Part shown: positions 24,357-35,420 of the stretch, one piece after another
Layout of the letters: the number at the start of each line of letters is the position of its first letter
How positions within the stretch are numbered: the first letter of the stretch is position 1
NCBI GenBank assembly: GCA_013397845.1
Contig: VZTG01008661.1
Span: 1,610,683-1,674,682 of the forward strand
Length of the DNA stretch: 64,000 nt
Direction of reading: 5' to 3'
DNA from: Melanocharis versteri
Lineage: Eukaryota; Chordata; Aves; Passeriformes; Melanocharitidae
Position numbers and translations under genes: made by a program
The notes under the pieces: model-generated
The model's database searches: none
The model's input: only the letters and a program-made list of their open reading frames with translations
What the model was told of the DNA's origin: nothing

Positions 24357-25838
24357 TCATTTTCCTGCACCATTCTCTAAAGATACTGTGTTATAAACAT
24401 CCTCCATATCTTGGATACTGGAGGCATCTGTTGAATCTTGGTCGCTGACTACAATTCCTACTGAAGAAAGGCTAGAAATGAAGGAGTGCATCTTTTTTGC
24501 ATAAATATCCCTAATGTTAAAATAGGGTAGGTCATTGCTTTTCTCTTTGCGATCATTGTTACACTGGTCTCTGTCAATAGCTTTTTGCTTTTGGTAGTAC
24601 TTAGAAAACTTATTGAAAATAATGGTGATTGGAAGTGCTACCACCAGTATCCCACAGATTATGCAGAGGGTGCCAAGCAGCTTTCCAGCAAGTGTGACCG
24701 GGTAAGTGTCCCCATAACCAACAGTGGTCATGCTGATGGTTGCCCACCACCAGCAAATAGGGATGCTCTGCAGTTCTGATGAGTCATCATCTTTCTCCAC
24801 TGAGTAGACAAGCACTGAAAAAATAGAAATCCCAACTGACAAAAACAAAAGCAGAAGTCCAACTTCTTGATAGCTGTGTCTCAAAGTGGCGCCCAAAGAC
24901 CGCAGTCCTACGGAGTGCCTGGCCAGTTTCAGGATGCGAAATATCCTCATTAACCGCAGGATCTGAACCACTTTCCCCATGTTCTCAATATCTTCACTTT
25001 CTTCTTCCTTTGTGTCCACAGCCAGTGTGGCATAAAATGGGATAATAGAGACAAAATCAATGATGTTCAGTGGTTTCTTCCAGAACTTCTTTTGACTTGG
25101 AGCCGTGAAGAGCCTGATCACTAGCTCAGCAGTAAACCAGATGATGCACGTAATCTCCACAGCTTCCAGCACAGGGTCTCCAATCTCCCTGTCATTGGCA
25201 TCCAGCCTTTGAAATTCTGGCATGCTATGAATGCACATGGCCACAATCGATGCCAGAACAACACTCAGGGATGACACGGCAATTAACTTGGCAGACAAGC
25301 AGTATGCAGGATTTTCCATTCTGACCCAGATCTTCTTTCTTATTTCACCAAAACACAGATTGTCGAACTTTTCTAGCTCTTTATCAAATATAGATGACTC
25401 TTCATTGGAGGAGTCCATACTGTCGTTGCTCTTCTGATCCCAGTCTTTATCAGGACCTTCTTCTTTCCGTTCTTGGTACCGATTGCTGCAGCAGGAATCA
25501 ATAAACAGCTCATTTATCCCCCAGTACTCTATTTCCTGGCAGAAGGAAAAGACACAAAGTTCTTCCATAACGTGAAGTTTGCCCGTATAGTAAAAATTCA
25601 GAACGTATCGGAACAAGGAAGGATTCCTGTCAAAGTAATATTCCTTGTCTGCCACACTATAATCATCACACAGTTCTAGAATAGCCTCTTCTGAATGGCA
25701 TTTGAGAAGTTTTCCGAGTCTGGTATGGGGAAATCGGAGCAAGGTGCTTTGATCCACTGATTGCTTAAAGCCACCCACATTCAAATTGATAAGTTCTGCA
25801 TCTTTGCCAGGTCTGCGGAAAAATTCACCATAAACCAT
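24357..25838 (-). CDS. KCNS3: Kv9.3 silent voltage-gated potassium channel subunit (KCNS3), complete coding exon
   Basis: Intact 493-aa reading frame matching the Kv9.3 family in length (human protein about 491 aa) and in motif order. The T1 tetramerisation domain is about residues 16-117, with the zinc pattern H89-x5-C95-x20-C116-C117. S1 is about 184-204, S2 224-245, S3 257-274. S4 is 289-310 with regularly spaced basic residues (R295, R298, R301, K304, R307). S5 is about 325-347, the selectivity filter TVGYGD is 372-377, and S6 is 388-410. In S6 the usual Pro-x-Pro hinge reads P403-I404-T405, a hallmark of silent subunits. Family knowledge: such subunits do not form channels alone but co-assemble with Kv2 subunits at the plasma membrane and change their gating. 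The frame stays open 5' of the chosen ATG, but that ATG gives the family N-terminus (MVYGEFF), and a splice acceptor 49 nt upstream ends the exon. No frameshift or missing key residue is seen. Confidence 0.97.
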   Translation of the reverse strand: MVYGEFFRRPGKDAELINLNVGGFKQSVDQSTLLRFPHTRLGKLLKCHSEEAILELCDDYSVADKEYYFDRNPSLFRYVLNFYYTGKLHVMEELCVFSFCQEIEYWGINELFIDSCCSNRYQERKEEGPDKDWDQKSNDSMDSSNEESSIFDKELEKFDNLCFGEIRKKIWVRMENPAYCLSAKLIAVSSLSVVLASIVAMCIHSMPEFQRLDANDREIGDPVLEAVEITCIIWFTAELVIRLFTAPSQKKFWKKPLNIIDFVSIIPFYATLAVDTKEEESEDIENMGKVVQILRLMRIFRILKLARHSVGLRSLGATLRHSYQEVGLLLLFLSVGISIFSVLVYSVEKDDDSSELQSIPICWWWATISMTTVGYGDTYPVTLAGKLLGTLCIICGILVVALPITIIFNKFSKYYQKQKAIDRDQCNNDRKEKSNDLPYFNIRDIYAKKMHSFISSLSSVGIVVSDQDSTDASSIQDMEDVYNTVSLENGAGK

Positions 25839-25916
25839 TTTGGACAGACGAGTTCCACTGCTGTTGCCCAGTGAGATTACATTGAACCTGAAAAGAACAC
25901 AAGATATTGTTAGAGC
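25839..25916 (-). other. KCNS3: KCNS3 5'UTR segment and 3' splice site of the coding exon
   Basis: Read on the minus strand, a branch-point-like CTAAC (25909-25913) is followed by a pyrimidine-rich stretch ending TTCTTTTCAG. This places the exon edge at 25887. The 49 nt between the edge and the ATG are 5'UTR and include an ATG immediately followed by TAA (25877-25882). The acceptor shows that the coding exon is not the first exon, as expected for KCNS3, whose coding region lies in one exon behind noncoding 5' exons. Confidence 0.8.
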
Positions 25917-27091
25917 ATTTAATTCAGTTTTGCTCTTGTGACACACTCTTTTCTCCATCTCTGGTTACTGTGAAATGCTGTAATAAAACAAACAAAAAAA
26001 GAAATTAAATTATGAGTATCCTTATTCAGCATTTCACAGGTGTAGTTTGAAATCAGTTTGGTTTACAGCTTTAGCAAATTTGAAAGCAGTGGGTTCTGGC
26101 TGAGGTCTCCTTTTTACCAGGGTGAAGGTAGAATGCCGAATTCATCTGCAAATCAGTCTCTGTTCTACTATCACACTGAAAATAATAGTCATGAAATCCA
26201 TGTACTTCAATGATGCAAAAAATCTTTAAAGAGAAAACTTTTCAATCAATCAAAACATTTAGGATAAAACTTTTGAGCAGGTTTCTCTCAATTACAGTTT
26301 CAGCTGAGTTGTATTAATTTATATGATGTGGCAATTTATAATCCACTAGTTCCAATGTTATTTCATTGAATGTGGCCTGCAATTATTTCTGACATATCAA
26401 TTCATTTACTTCTAGGGTAATCCACACAAGAGCATCCTGTGTTCTTGAAAACATATCAAAACTGCATTTGAAACTTTCCAATTCCAGACTTAAGAATGCT
26501 GTAATACATTTTTGGGTATCTGCACTCCCTCAGGTATTTTTCTATCTGCCCTCCTACTCACCTGAAGCGTCACAACCTTCTTATGACCTTGGTCAGTTCC
26601 AGAAGCAATTCCTATTCTGTCACAGCATAGCTACAACCACTACAGCAATGCTGAGAAGTTGGTGTTGAAGTGTCATTTGTGGAAACAGGAGCTTTCAGAG
26701 ATGGAACTTCCACATTATTTTTCCTCACCAACTAACTGTGGACACCTGCAGATGGACAGAAGGACATTTAAATGTTTCCATATTTTACTATAAATTCAGC
26801 TGAAACTGAATTCAAAAGGCAGTTATGGTTACTAGTGAGTAAGTTAACTTTTACAGAACTGCTTTCTTGCTTTCTTTCCAAGGAGAAGTTGTTGTCAAGC
26901 CAAAACTGGCAGTTCCTACACTTGCGATCAGATTATATGTAACTTCAGATCATGAGGAGAGGAAATTGTTTTCATCTCTGACACTTAAACACTAATTGAT
27001 GTACACTAAGCTAATTTATTTCAATTTAGTATGGAAATCAATTCATTTTAAATGTGACAAGATAGCATCAAAATTCTCCTGTCCTAGGAGA
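25888..27091 (-). other. KCNS3: Probable KCNS3 intron, proximal part
   Basis: Noncoding sequence immediately 5' of the KCNS3 coding exon on the minus strand. Intron status follows from the acceptor at 25888. Nothing else is recognised in it. Confidence 0.55.
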
Positions 27092-27419
27092 TGACAGCAT
27101 ATGGTGTCATGCTCAGCACGTAGAGCTGGGGGAAGAAGAGGGAAAGGGGGGGTGACACTCAGAGTGATGGCGTTCATCTCCCCAAGTCACTATTAAATGT
27201 GATGGAGCCCTGCCTTCCTGGGGATGGCTGCACACCTGCCTGCCCGTGGTAAGGGGTGAATGAATTCCTTGTTTTGCTTTGCTTTTGCTTTACCTATTAA
27301 ATGCTTTTTATCTCAACCCACAAGTTTTCTCATTTTACCTCTCTGGTTCCCTGCCCCACCCCACGGAGGGTGGGTGAGCATGGGGCTGAGCTGCCAGCTG
27401 AGATTAAATCACTACAACA
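27092..27419 (+). mobile_element. Endogenous retrovirus LTR (ERVL-like), 5'-truncated
   Basis: Shares the order of blocks with the fuller LTR at 51876-52459: CATATGGTGTCATGCTCAGC, GAGTGATGGCGTTCATCT, CTTTACCTATTAAATGC and TTATCTCAACCCACAAG, ending ...CACTACAACA. The first half of U3 is missing. It lies antisense within the inferred KCNS3 intron. Confidence 0.85.
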
Positions 27420-27834
27420 TAGAAATGATTTTGCACCTTAAGATTTAGTTTGAAAGCAGGTATTTGCTAGCTAATAGAGTGGTTGTAAGATACATTTGCT
27501 CTAGGCATCTCCCAAGGCTTCAGTTTTTAGGAATCATTACGATGTAAAATAAGACCATTGATCTCTCCTCACAGAAGAAGGGCAGCAAGACTCATCTGAT
27601 AAACATCACCACACTTCACTCATGATCTAGAGCCAAGCTCTGTTTTATAGCACTATAAATAAAAAAAACCCATAAATCTGGACTGGGGTGACTGGAAGTC
27701 AAAGTATATTCAGACCCAAAAAACCTCTAGTTATTGATTCATTTCAGTCAATAAAATCTCCACTTCTAGCAATTCATTAACACAAGAACACTGGCAATGT
27801 AAGTGAGCACTATAAAAACCAGGCAAGATCTCAG

Positions 27835-28143
27835 ATCATAGAGTCATAGAACAACAGAATGGTTAGGGTCAGAAGGGACCTTAAAGATCATCTGATTCCC
27901 ACCCTCCCTGACAGGGCCAGGGACACCCTCCAATAGACCAGGTTGCTTAGAGGCCCATCCAACCCAGCCTTGAACACTTCTGGATGAAGTGGGATGAGAC
28001 ACCCACAGCTTCTCTGGGCAACCTGTGCCAATGTCTCACCACCCTCATCATAAAGAACTTCTTCCTCATATCCAATCTAAATCTACCCTCCTTCAGCTTA
28101 AAGCCATCACCCTCCTGTCTGGGGGCACTTCTGACCACAACAA
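27835..28143 (-). mobile_element. CR1 LINE 3' fragment
   Basis: Reversed CR1 3' end: ATCATAGAGTCATAGAAC, then AAGGGACCTTAAAGATCATC, CCAACCCAGCCTTGAACAC and TTCTTCCTCATATCCAATCT. About 300 bp, same strand as KCNS3. Confidence 0.92.
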
Positions 28144-31100
28144 ATAATGACAAGTACAAAGCATGTTTTACTCAGAAATAACTAAAGCAAGAACTTAGTG
28201 CTCAGCAAATTCTTAGTACGCTAGACTGACTTACTGTTGAGACAGCAATATAAAACCATATCGATTATGCAGATGACATTCATAATGGCACCTCCATGAA
28301 ATCGCTCTGTATAATAAATTCAGTGAGCAATAATTTACTGCTTTATTTTGAGGGTACTGTAGTCATAATTTGTGCAAGATACAGAAAGTGGATCTTGCTT
28401 AGAAAGACCATGATCCGGAACCTGCTTAATGTATTACTACTGTTAAGTGATTTCTAGATCACAAAAAGAATGTACAGGAAAGATTAATGATAACTACGTC
28501 AAGAGGAGCTTCATCATCTGAAGAATGTCTTGTTTGACTTGCAGAGACCTTGATTTCTGAGCCATGGACCAGGACATTGTTGTGCCAGTTACCATCAGAA
28601 CAATTTGTGTCTTTTTAACAAGTGACTCAAGCCATAGGGCAATGACCACAGATGACAACTTCTAAGCACAACATGCTCTCAACTCAAGGAAACCCTTTAC
28701 TCACTCAGGAAACGTTTTTCCCCAAGGGTAAAACTGTGCTCAGCTAGAAATGATGTTTTCCTTGAGTGCCAAGGCCTGTGTCATGAACATCCTAAGAACA
28801 CAGAACTACTACAAACTTTGCAAATCACAGCTTCAAGTGCAACATTAACCTCTTTGATCTTCTTCAAATATAGATAACATAACAAACTGGTAACCATTCC
28901 AAATCACACAATTCTTGCCCTTGAAAGCGTATTAAGAGAGCAAATAAACACATACCAGATGTTAGTTACTTGTTTGCTTTAATTGCTTCAGTTGTTTCAA
29001 TGAGCTACTGGGTAAGAACTCCTATAGAACAGAAAATGAAACAAGACACAGAAGAAAGATGCTTACTGGAAGAATGAACATTATTTTCCAAGATAATGAA
29101 AAAAATCCAACAAATAGAAGATCCAAATGTTAAGCTTCAGGGCTAAATAAAAGCCAGTCATAAGGAAAGTTGTGTGAAAAGGACACAAATGTTAGAATAA
29201 AAAGCAGAACGACAGGATCTAACTCTTCCCAGTCCAATTTGGAGATGGGCTCTAGCCAGTGCTTCTGCAGTCACACATTGTTGGTGAAGCCACAGGCCCA
29301 TTGTCTGGCTTGGAAGGGGAGCTGCAAATTTCTGGGCTTTTAGCACGCTGTGAAATCCCTAAAGCTCTCAAAAGGGGTGTCACAGAGACAGTTTGCACGT
29401 ACAGTCCCTTTGAGACAGCTATGCCACAAATGTATAACATACCCCAAAGTGCTGTGGTTTCCAACCTCTTCTGGAACAAACCACTATGAGATTTTTAGTG
29501 ACCATGTGGATCCTCAAACTTCCCATTTATTTGTCAGCAAATTCCTCTTTCTCAGTTATGTTTTGCATAGTATCCACGCAAAGTCCCCATTCTCTGTGAG
29601 GTCCTACATCACAAGCTTCAGACATCTTTTCTGACATGTTGAATCTTTGAGCATGGTACCACCTTGGCTACTGGTAACTCCAAATTGGGGCAGTTTCATC
29701 TTTTGTAAGCATTAATCTGTGATTTACAGCTGTTGTGCTCAGCTACTAAAAATACTCAAAGACAGCACATGCCTACAGATTTTCTACCAGTTTCCTTCAT
29801 GGTTATGTTGTCTTAGCCTCATCTCCTGCTTCTGCACAGTTGCATTCCATAAACCTCTCAAGACTAAGTTCACATTTTAGCATGGTTTCCTCTAAGTTGA
29901 AGGAACGTAAATAAAAGGGCCTAGTCCTGCTCACAGTGAAGTCACAAGGGATATAACACTGATGTGAACATGAAAGGGCATGCAAATCTCAGTAACTATA
30001 CAAAGTACTTCCAGAGCTCTAAGTCATTTTTTCCCAAGGAATCTGATGATCTTCACAGATTTCCATTTTAGGGTTCCAAATTCAGGAAATTCATCTGTGA
30101 GCAAATTCCCTCTGAAGAATCCTACTTTGGCACTCAGCCATGCCCAGGAACCAGATTTTGTCTCTTAATGATGCAGACAAACACCTGGGCTCTAATTTCT
30201 GCTAATTTCCCGACAGTTGAGAGCTTCTACAAATCATCCAAGCTACACACGTGCAGCTTTTGATGCTTAAGTACTTCTAAAATGCTGTGGATAACAAACC
30301 ATAACAACCTTCAGCTCAGGATCAACATTTCACTGATTTTTTAAGTGTTTGAATTTCTCACTCATCATAGGGCAAACACTTGTCTAATGCACCACCTAGA
30401 AGTACTGTCTATGCTTTCTGACTCACCGAGCAGAGAAAAACATTTAAATGCATATATAATTTACTTGATCAATCACAATTAGGGATTTGGACTGAAATCC
30501 AGTTAGCATGACTTAAGCTGTTGTCTGTCAGCTGGGCAGTAATAACTGCTTTAGCACACTTAATTAAGCCTGGAAAAATGTAAGGTAATATTACTTGGCA
30601 CAGTCTCTTTCACTGTGATATAAGCCACAACATTCAACTCTCCTTTGTAATACTTGACACAGTTAATTGTAAAGTCATTCACAGACTATGGAGGCAGACG
30701 TTAACTTTAAAAAGTCATCTAGTACAAATAGCAAGACCATCTGAAGAAACCACTCTGGTTATGGACATTCTGTGAGACAAAGAGGATAAATTAATCAGCT
30801 AAATTATTTTCTCAGCTGTAATTTATTTTTTATATTCCACTGGCAGTATCATCCCTTATCCAGAATATTGCATTAAAATGCCATAGAAATAACAGAATTA
30901 TGCAACTACATTCTTTTTAAAATGGATTCAGTACAACCTCCCAGAAGACCTCAGGTAAATAAAGTTTGATTTGAAGTATCTGGGCCAAATTTTGTTCTGC
31001 TATTACTCCCATATAAGCCTACTTGGCTATGTTCACCCCAGTACAATTCTACTGTCATCAGGCTGTTTTAGAAACTGAACTTGTGCCAAACGCTTGTGCA

Positions 31101-34100
31101 ACTTTGCAATACAATGAAGATCAGAAAGAGATGATCATCATTTGGAAACAACAATAGCAGCTAGAAGCACTGCTGACATTCAAATGCAAAATTATTTAAA
31201 TATCCGTACCTGTCAAAAAATGGTCTTCAAATATAGGAGGTTAAAAAAAAGAAACATCACCTCCTCCAAAAGACTGATAAGGAAGAAATGAAGCTGTTAT
31301 AACTGAGAGTAAAAGAACAGAAGCAAGAATAGAAGAACAAGCACCTCCAGCCTGTGGTTCACACCACTCAGCTGAGGAACAGGTTTCTGGGGGTTGAATC
31401 ACCAGAGATGGGGTCCATGACTAGACATGCAGCCTATATGAGTAGTGCCATAAGGTGAGTAACTTCCATGGGACTAATACAAGGTAAAGTGAATCCTCCC
31501 AAAGTGAAAGTCTGCTGTTTCCACTATGAGGATGCTGGTAAGAACAGAGTATATGCCCAGGGTTGGGTATGAGAAAGGGGCAAGGGAAAACACACCAGCT
31601 GTAGCCCCCACATGACAGAAGCTTCTTTAGGAATGCAGTCTGTGATCTGAATTGCTTTCTCATATACATAAAGAACAAGGAGCAACATCTAATAACACCT
31701 AGTTATCAGAATGTCACTTTGTAAAATGATTAAAGTGGAAAAAAAAAAAGTTATTCTCTCTCTGACTTGAAAAGCCCCTGGAGATAACACACATTATGAG
31801 AGTTAACAAGGCTTGCACCTTGCAACGTTCCCAAAGGCTCTGCAATTTATATTCTTTTCATATAAATTAAAAGATCATTATCTGCAACTAAGCGGAAGTG
31901 ACAGAATAAACTGTGCTTGCTTGAAAACCTACCCGTAAATCCCCACCACTTAAGCACAGTTATAATGCTGCAGTTACAATACCTGACGCACAGACAGCTC
32001 AGACAGACAGCTGACCACATTAAGCACTTCCTTGAGCTGTACGGTCCCAAGGGCTGAAGTTCACAGAAATATTTGAGAAGATACCAAAGGCATTGTTACA
32101 AGCAGGTCAGCGTTGCTGTGCTTTGATGGTAAAAGAAATTGTTTCTCTCCAGGTTATTTTGGCAATAATCTTGTTTGACAGGTCGTATTCATGGCACCCA
32201 TCAAGAGCACGGCTCCAAAACATGAAGTACTATCTGAAGTTGGACACGGTAACTTGTAGGTCTAGGTACCTCTGTAATGAGGGCAACTTCTATGGATCCC
32301 TTCCCCAAATTAGTATTTCATACCCCATTTCCCACTGAGCTCCCCATTGTTTCCATTCAAGTACTTCTCCAGTGATCACAATGAACATAAAATTCTATTG
32401 TTACACTTATTGTGGCAATTTGTGGTACCAGTAGTTGTCAAAAACATCTGATACATGATCCAAACATCAGACACTTCCACACAGAAAAAAATGATGCAGA
32501 ATAAAAATACATCAATATACTTCTTAAAAATAATTCTGCATTCTCCCTTCATCATTGATTAGTCTAGAATCTAAGAAGATCCTTGGTGAAACTGTAATTC
32601 ACCTACAGAGGTAGTTTGGTTTTGAAAGGTTACCTACCTAAGCAAGTAAAATGATGCAGATACCCAGACACAGAGAGCAGTGTCCCTTAAGTCACAGAGC
32701 AGATCAGCTGCCCACAAACAAGCCCACATCCCTCTCACACCATCATCCCCTTCACAGTCTCCTCAATAGCTATTACACACCACTCCAGGTTCTGGTACCC
32801 TGAGACACATGGGCCCAGAGCCAGCAGTCAAATGCATTCTGACAGATCAGCCCTATAGCAGCTAATTTACCAAAAAAACAAAAACAAAAACAGCCCTCCA
32901 CATATTTATCTAGCATAGAAAATCTAAATACCATTCCTGTATTTTCAGTGCAGTTTCAATGTCCATGGTTGTATCGAGGGGCTATGATGGCACAGGTGAG
33001 AAACTGCCCCATCTATCCCACCCCAACTCCTCCAGGCCTAACACAGAGGGATGAACAATTAGACATGATGTATTTTCTCTAATACACAGGTCCATGAACC
33101 ACTGAAGACTTTCCTGAGTTTTTAAAGAGTGTTAATGGTTCACAAGCCTCTGCACTGTGGCAAATTATACCTACACTGAGCCATAACTCTTCCATGTTTA
33201 GGAAAGGAATACAGACCTTGGTGAAATTCAGAATATTCATATCTCTTGTGGAAGAGGTACAGAGTGTTAAAATTAAAATTTAACTCACTGCCAAGAAGAC
33301 TGATCTGATACTCAAAATCTTCTATTTGTTTGTCCATCCTACATTTCCTGATTGAAAAGTAAAACTCATTATCCTTATTTCTCACTTTGGAGTCTGAAGA
33401 ACTGTCCTCCAATTCCTAGTACAGATGGCAGAGCTGTTGATCATTTCTGCTCCCAGATTCTCTCTTCTCACTCCTAATTTCTTTACTTTTTTTTTTTTAT
33501 TTTTTTTTTTCATTTTTGGAAGCAAGGTAATATTTTTAAAGGACACAAAATCCAATCACAACCGTCAGTTTCACTGGGTGAAAAAGTTGTTCTTAATCTA
33601 AAATCTATGCACCACATAAAGTAGGACTTTTCCTTCTTAAACTGGGAAGAGACATGAACATAAACACCAGGATTGTGCTGTAACGTCTTATAGCAGAAAA
33701 AACTGCTAGGAGACCTGAGATCAGTCCTGCTTGTGCTACCAGCAATACCTTCACTAGCAGCAGCCACAGGAGCAGAAGAGCTAAAAGGGCAATTCAGCTG
33801 CAGAGCACAGGGCTAAAACCACTCACCTGGCTACACGTAACTTTTGAATCCATTAAAGCTTTATTCTGCAAAATCCTGGCTTTGGGATAAGCTGCTAAAA
33901 AAAATTCTCTCCCTGCAATACTGTTCTTGGTGTACCCCAGCCAATTTGTTGAAGTTTTTTTATTTATTTAGAAATAAGATGCTTACATTAGTAATATACC
34001 ATTGAATACAGAAAACAGGTTTAGAATGGACTTTGAAGAATAATATAATTCAATTACCCCCCCATGTCAAAGAAAGATCAGCTACTTCAAGACAATTTTT

Positions 34101-34157
34101 GGCAGATATTTATTTAATGTCCCATGATAAAGCCTCTCCAGAGAGGTTGTGGAATCT
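28144..34157 (-). other. Probable KCNS3 intron, middle part, no gene seen
   Basis: AT-rich noncoding sequence, with T runs near 33490-33510. No exon, RNA gene or clear repeat could be supported. Intron status depends on the promoter lying at the 43-kb CpG island. Confidence 0.4.
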
Positions 34158-34245
34158 GGTCCAGTGCTTGAATGCCCTTGTTCTCTTAAAATTATTTTCC
34201 TAACATCTACTTAAGCATACTGTGTTGCAGTCCAGGCCCATGGAT
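34158..34245 (-). mobile_element. Old degenerate CR1 fragment
   Basis: GGTCCAGTGCTTGAATGCCC, then TTATTTTCCTAACATCTACT and a GCAGTCCAGGCCCATG block follow the order of CR1 3'-region sequence on the minus strand, but divergence is high. Just left of it, GAGAGGTTGTGGAATCTGG resembles a CR1 block in the opposite orientation. Confidence 0.4.
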
Positions 34246-34979
34246 GTGTACATGTACAGCAGATTTGGAATGGGATGGAGTCCCTGAGGATGGACAGCAG
34301 AAACAGACTATCTACAAATTCTCCACAAGTCAGTCCCTTCCTTTGCTATATATTTATTTTTACTTGGCAGTCTGAGTAGATAAAGCTACATTGTATTTAT
34401 TTTTTTATGTTTTGAAAAAAATTCTATTAATTTCAGAGATAAACAACGGTTTTCTTTATCACAGTGAAGTTCTCCAAGATATTCAGAGTCTCTTAGGCAA
34501 CAAGAACACAAGCAATTGTTATTGTGAATATTTTGAGTGAAACCTTCAACTGAAAACTGTAAAAACACTTGTGTTTGCAGCATGTTAATCTCACTAAAGG
34601 AGTCCATGTTGTTCAATATAAATTCTCTTGACCCCAGACAACTCTGAAGCAGAGCTCCAAATCTCACTCACATATAAGTTCTCCAGTCTGCTGTGATCCA
34701 ACATTCACTTTCAAAGCATCCAAGTAACTTTTACAATGTCCTAGTGCCTGTGACTTGAGGCCACAGGCTAAGGAAGGATATGGGGAGGCAGCTGGAGAAA
34801 ACATCTGCAAGAGACGTACGGTTCAGAGCCACGGTGCAAACCTTACCCACACCGAGGCCTTCAGAAGTCTCCATTTCTTGGAGCACTCAGATTTTGGTAC
34901 ATGCTCACTGCTCCTACACTGGACAGCGTTTAGTTACACCCTTCCTCTTGACTTTCCAGGTAGCACCACAAACTAATTT

Positions 34980-35420
34980 GTGGTGAAAAGATCCTTTGGA
35001 GGTCATCTTGTCCCACACAGTGGTCAAAGCTGGCTCAGTTAAAGAAGGCTGTTCAAGGCCAATTGGTTTTTTTTAACATTTCCAAAATTTCCCAAACTTT
35101 CTGGTAACCTGGTCCAGTCAGACCCCTCTTATGGTAAAAATATTTTTTGTAAAGCCTAGTTAAACCCTCTTTTGTTCCAGTTTGGGTTCAGTGACTCCTT
35201 CTGTGGACCTGCTGCCTACAGCGTTGCTAACAAAGCCCAGGAGGCAGCTGGCCTTCACTGTGAGGGCACAATCCCACTTGTGTTCTACCTGCTGCCTACC
35301 ACAATTCCCATGTTCTCCTCTACAGAGCTGCTTTCCATTCAACCAGCCCCCCAAACTGTTGCATGGGGCTACTTCATCCCAGATGGAGCTTCTCCAGGAT
35401 GCAGACAGCCCTTTTAACAG
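34980..35420 (-). mobile_element. CR1 LINE 3' fragment (about 0.45 kb, old)
   Basis: Blocks in reversed CR1 order: TGGAGGTCATCTTGTCC, AAAGAAGGCTGTTCAAGGCC, TTTGTTCCAGTTTGGGTTCA, the GAGGGCACAATCCCA segment, CAGAGCTGCTTTCCATTCA and TGTTGCATGGGGCTACTTC. Many substitutions and small deletions indicate an old insertion. Confidence 0.8.

Noticed and set aside
25839..25958. N-terminal extension of KCNS3 by 40 codons
   Set aside because: The extension crosses the splice acceptor at 25888 and is intronic beyond it. Family N-termini start at the ATG at 25838.
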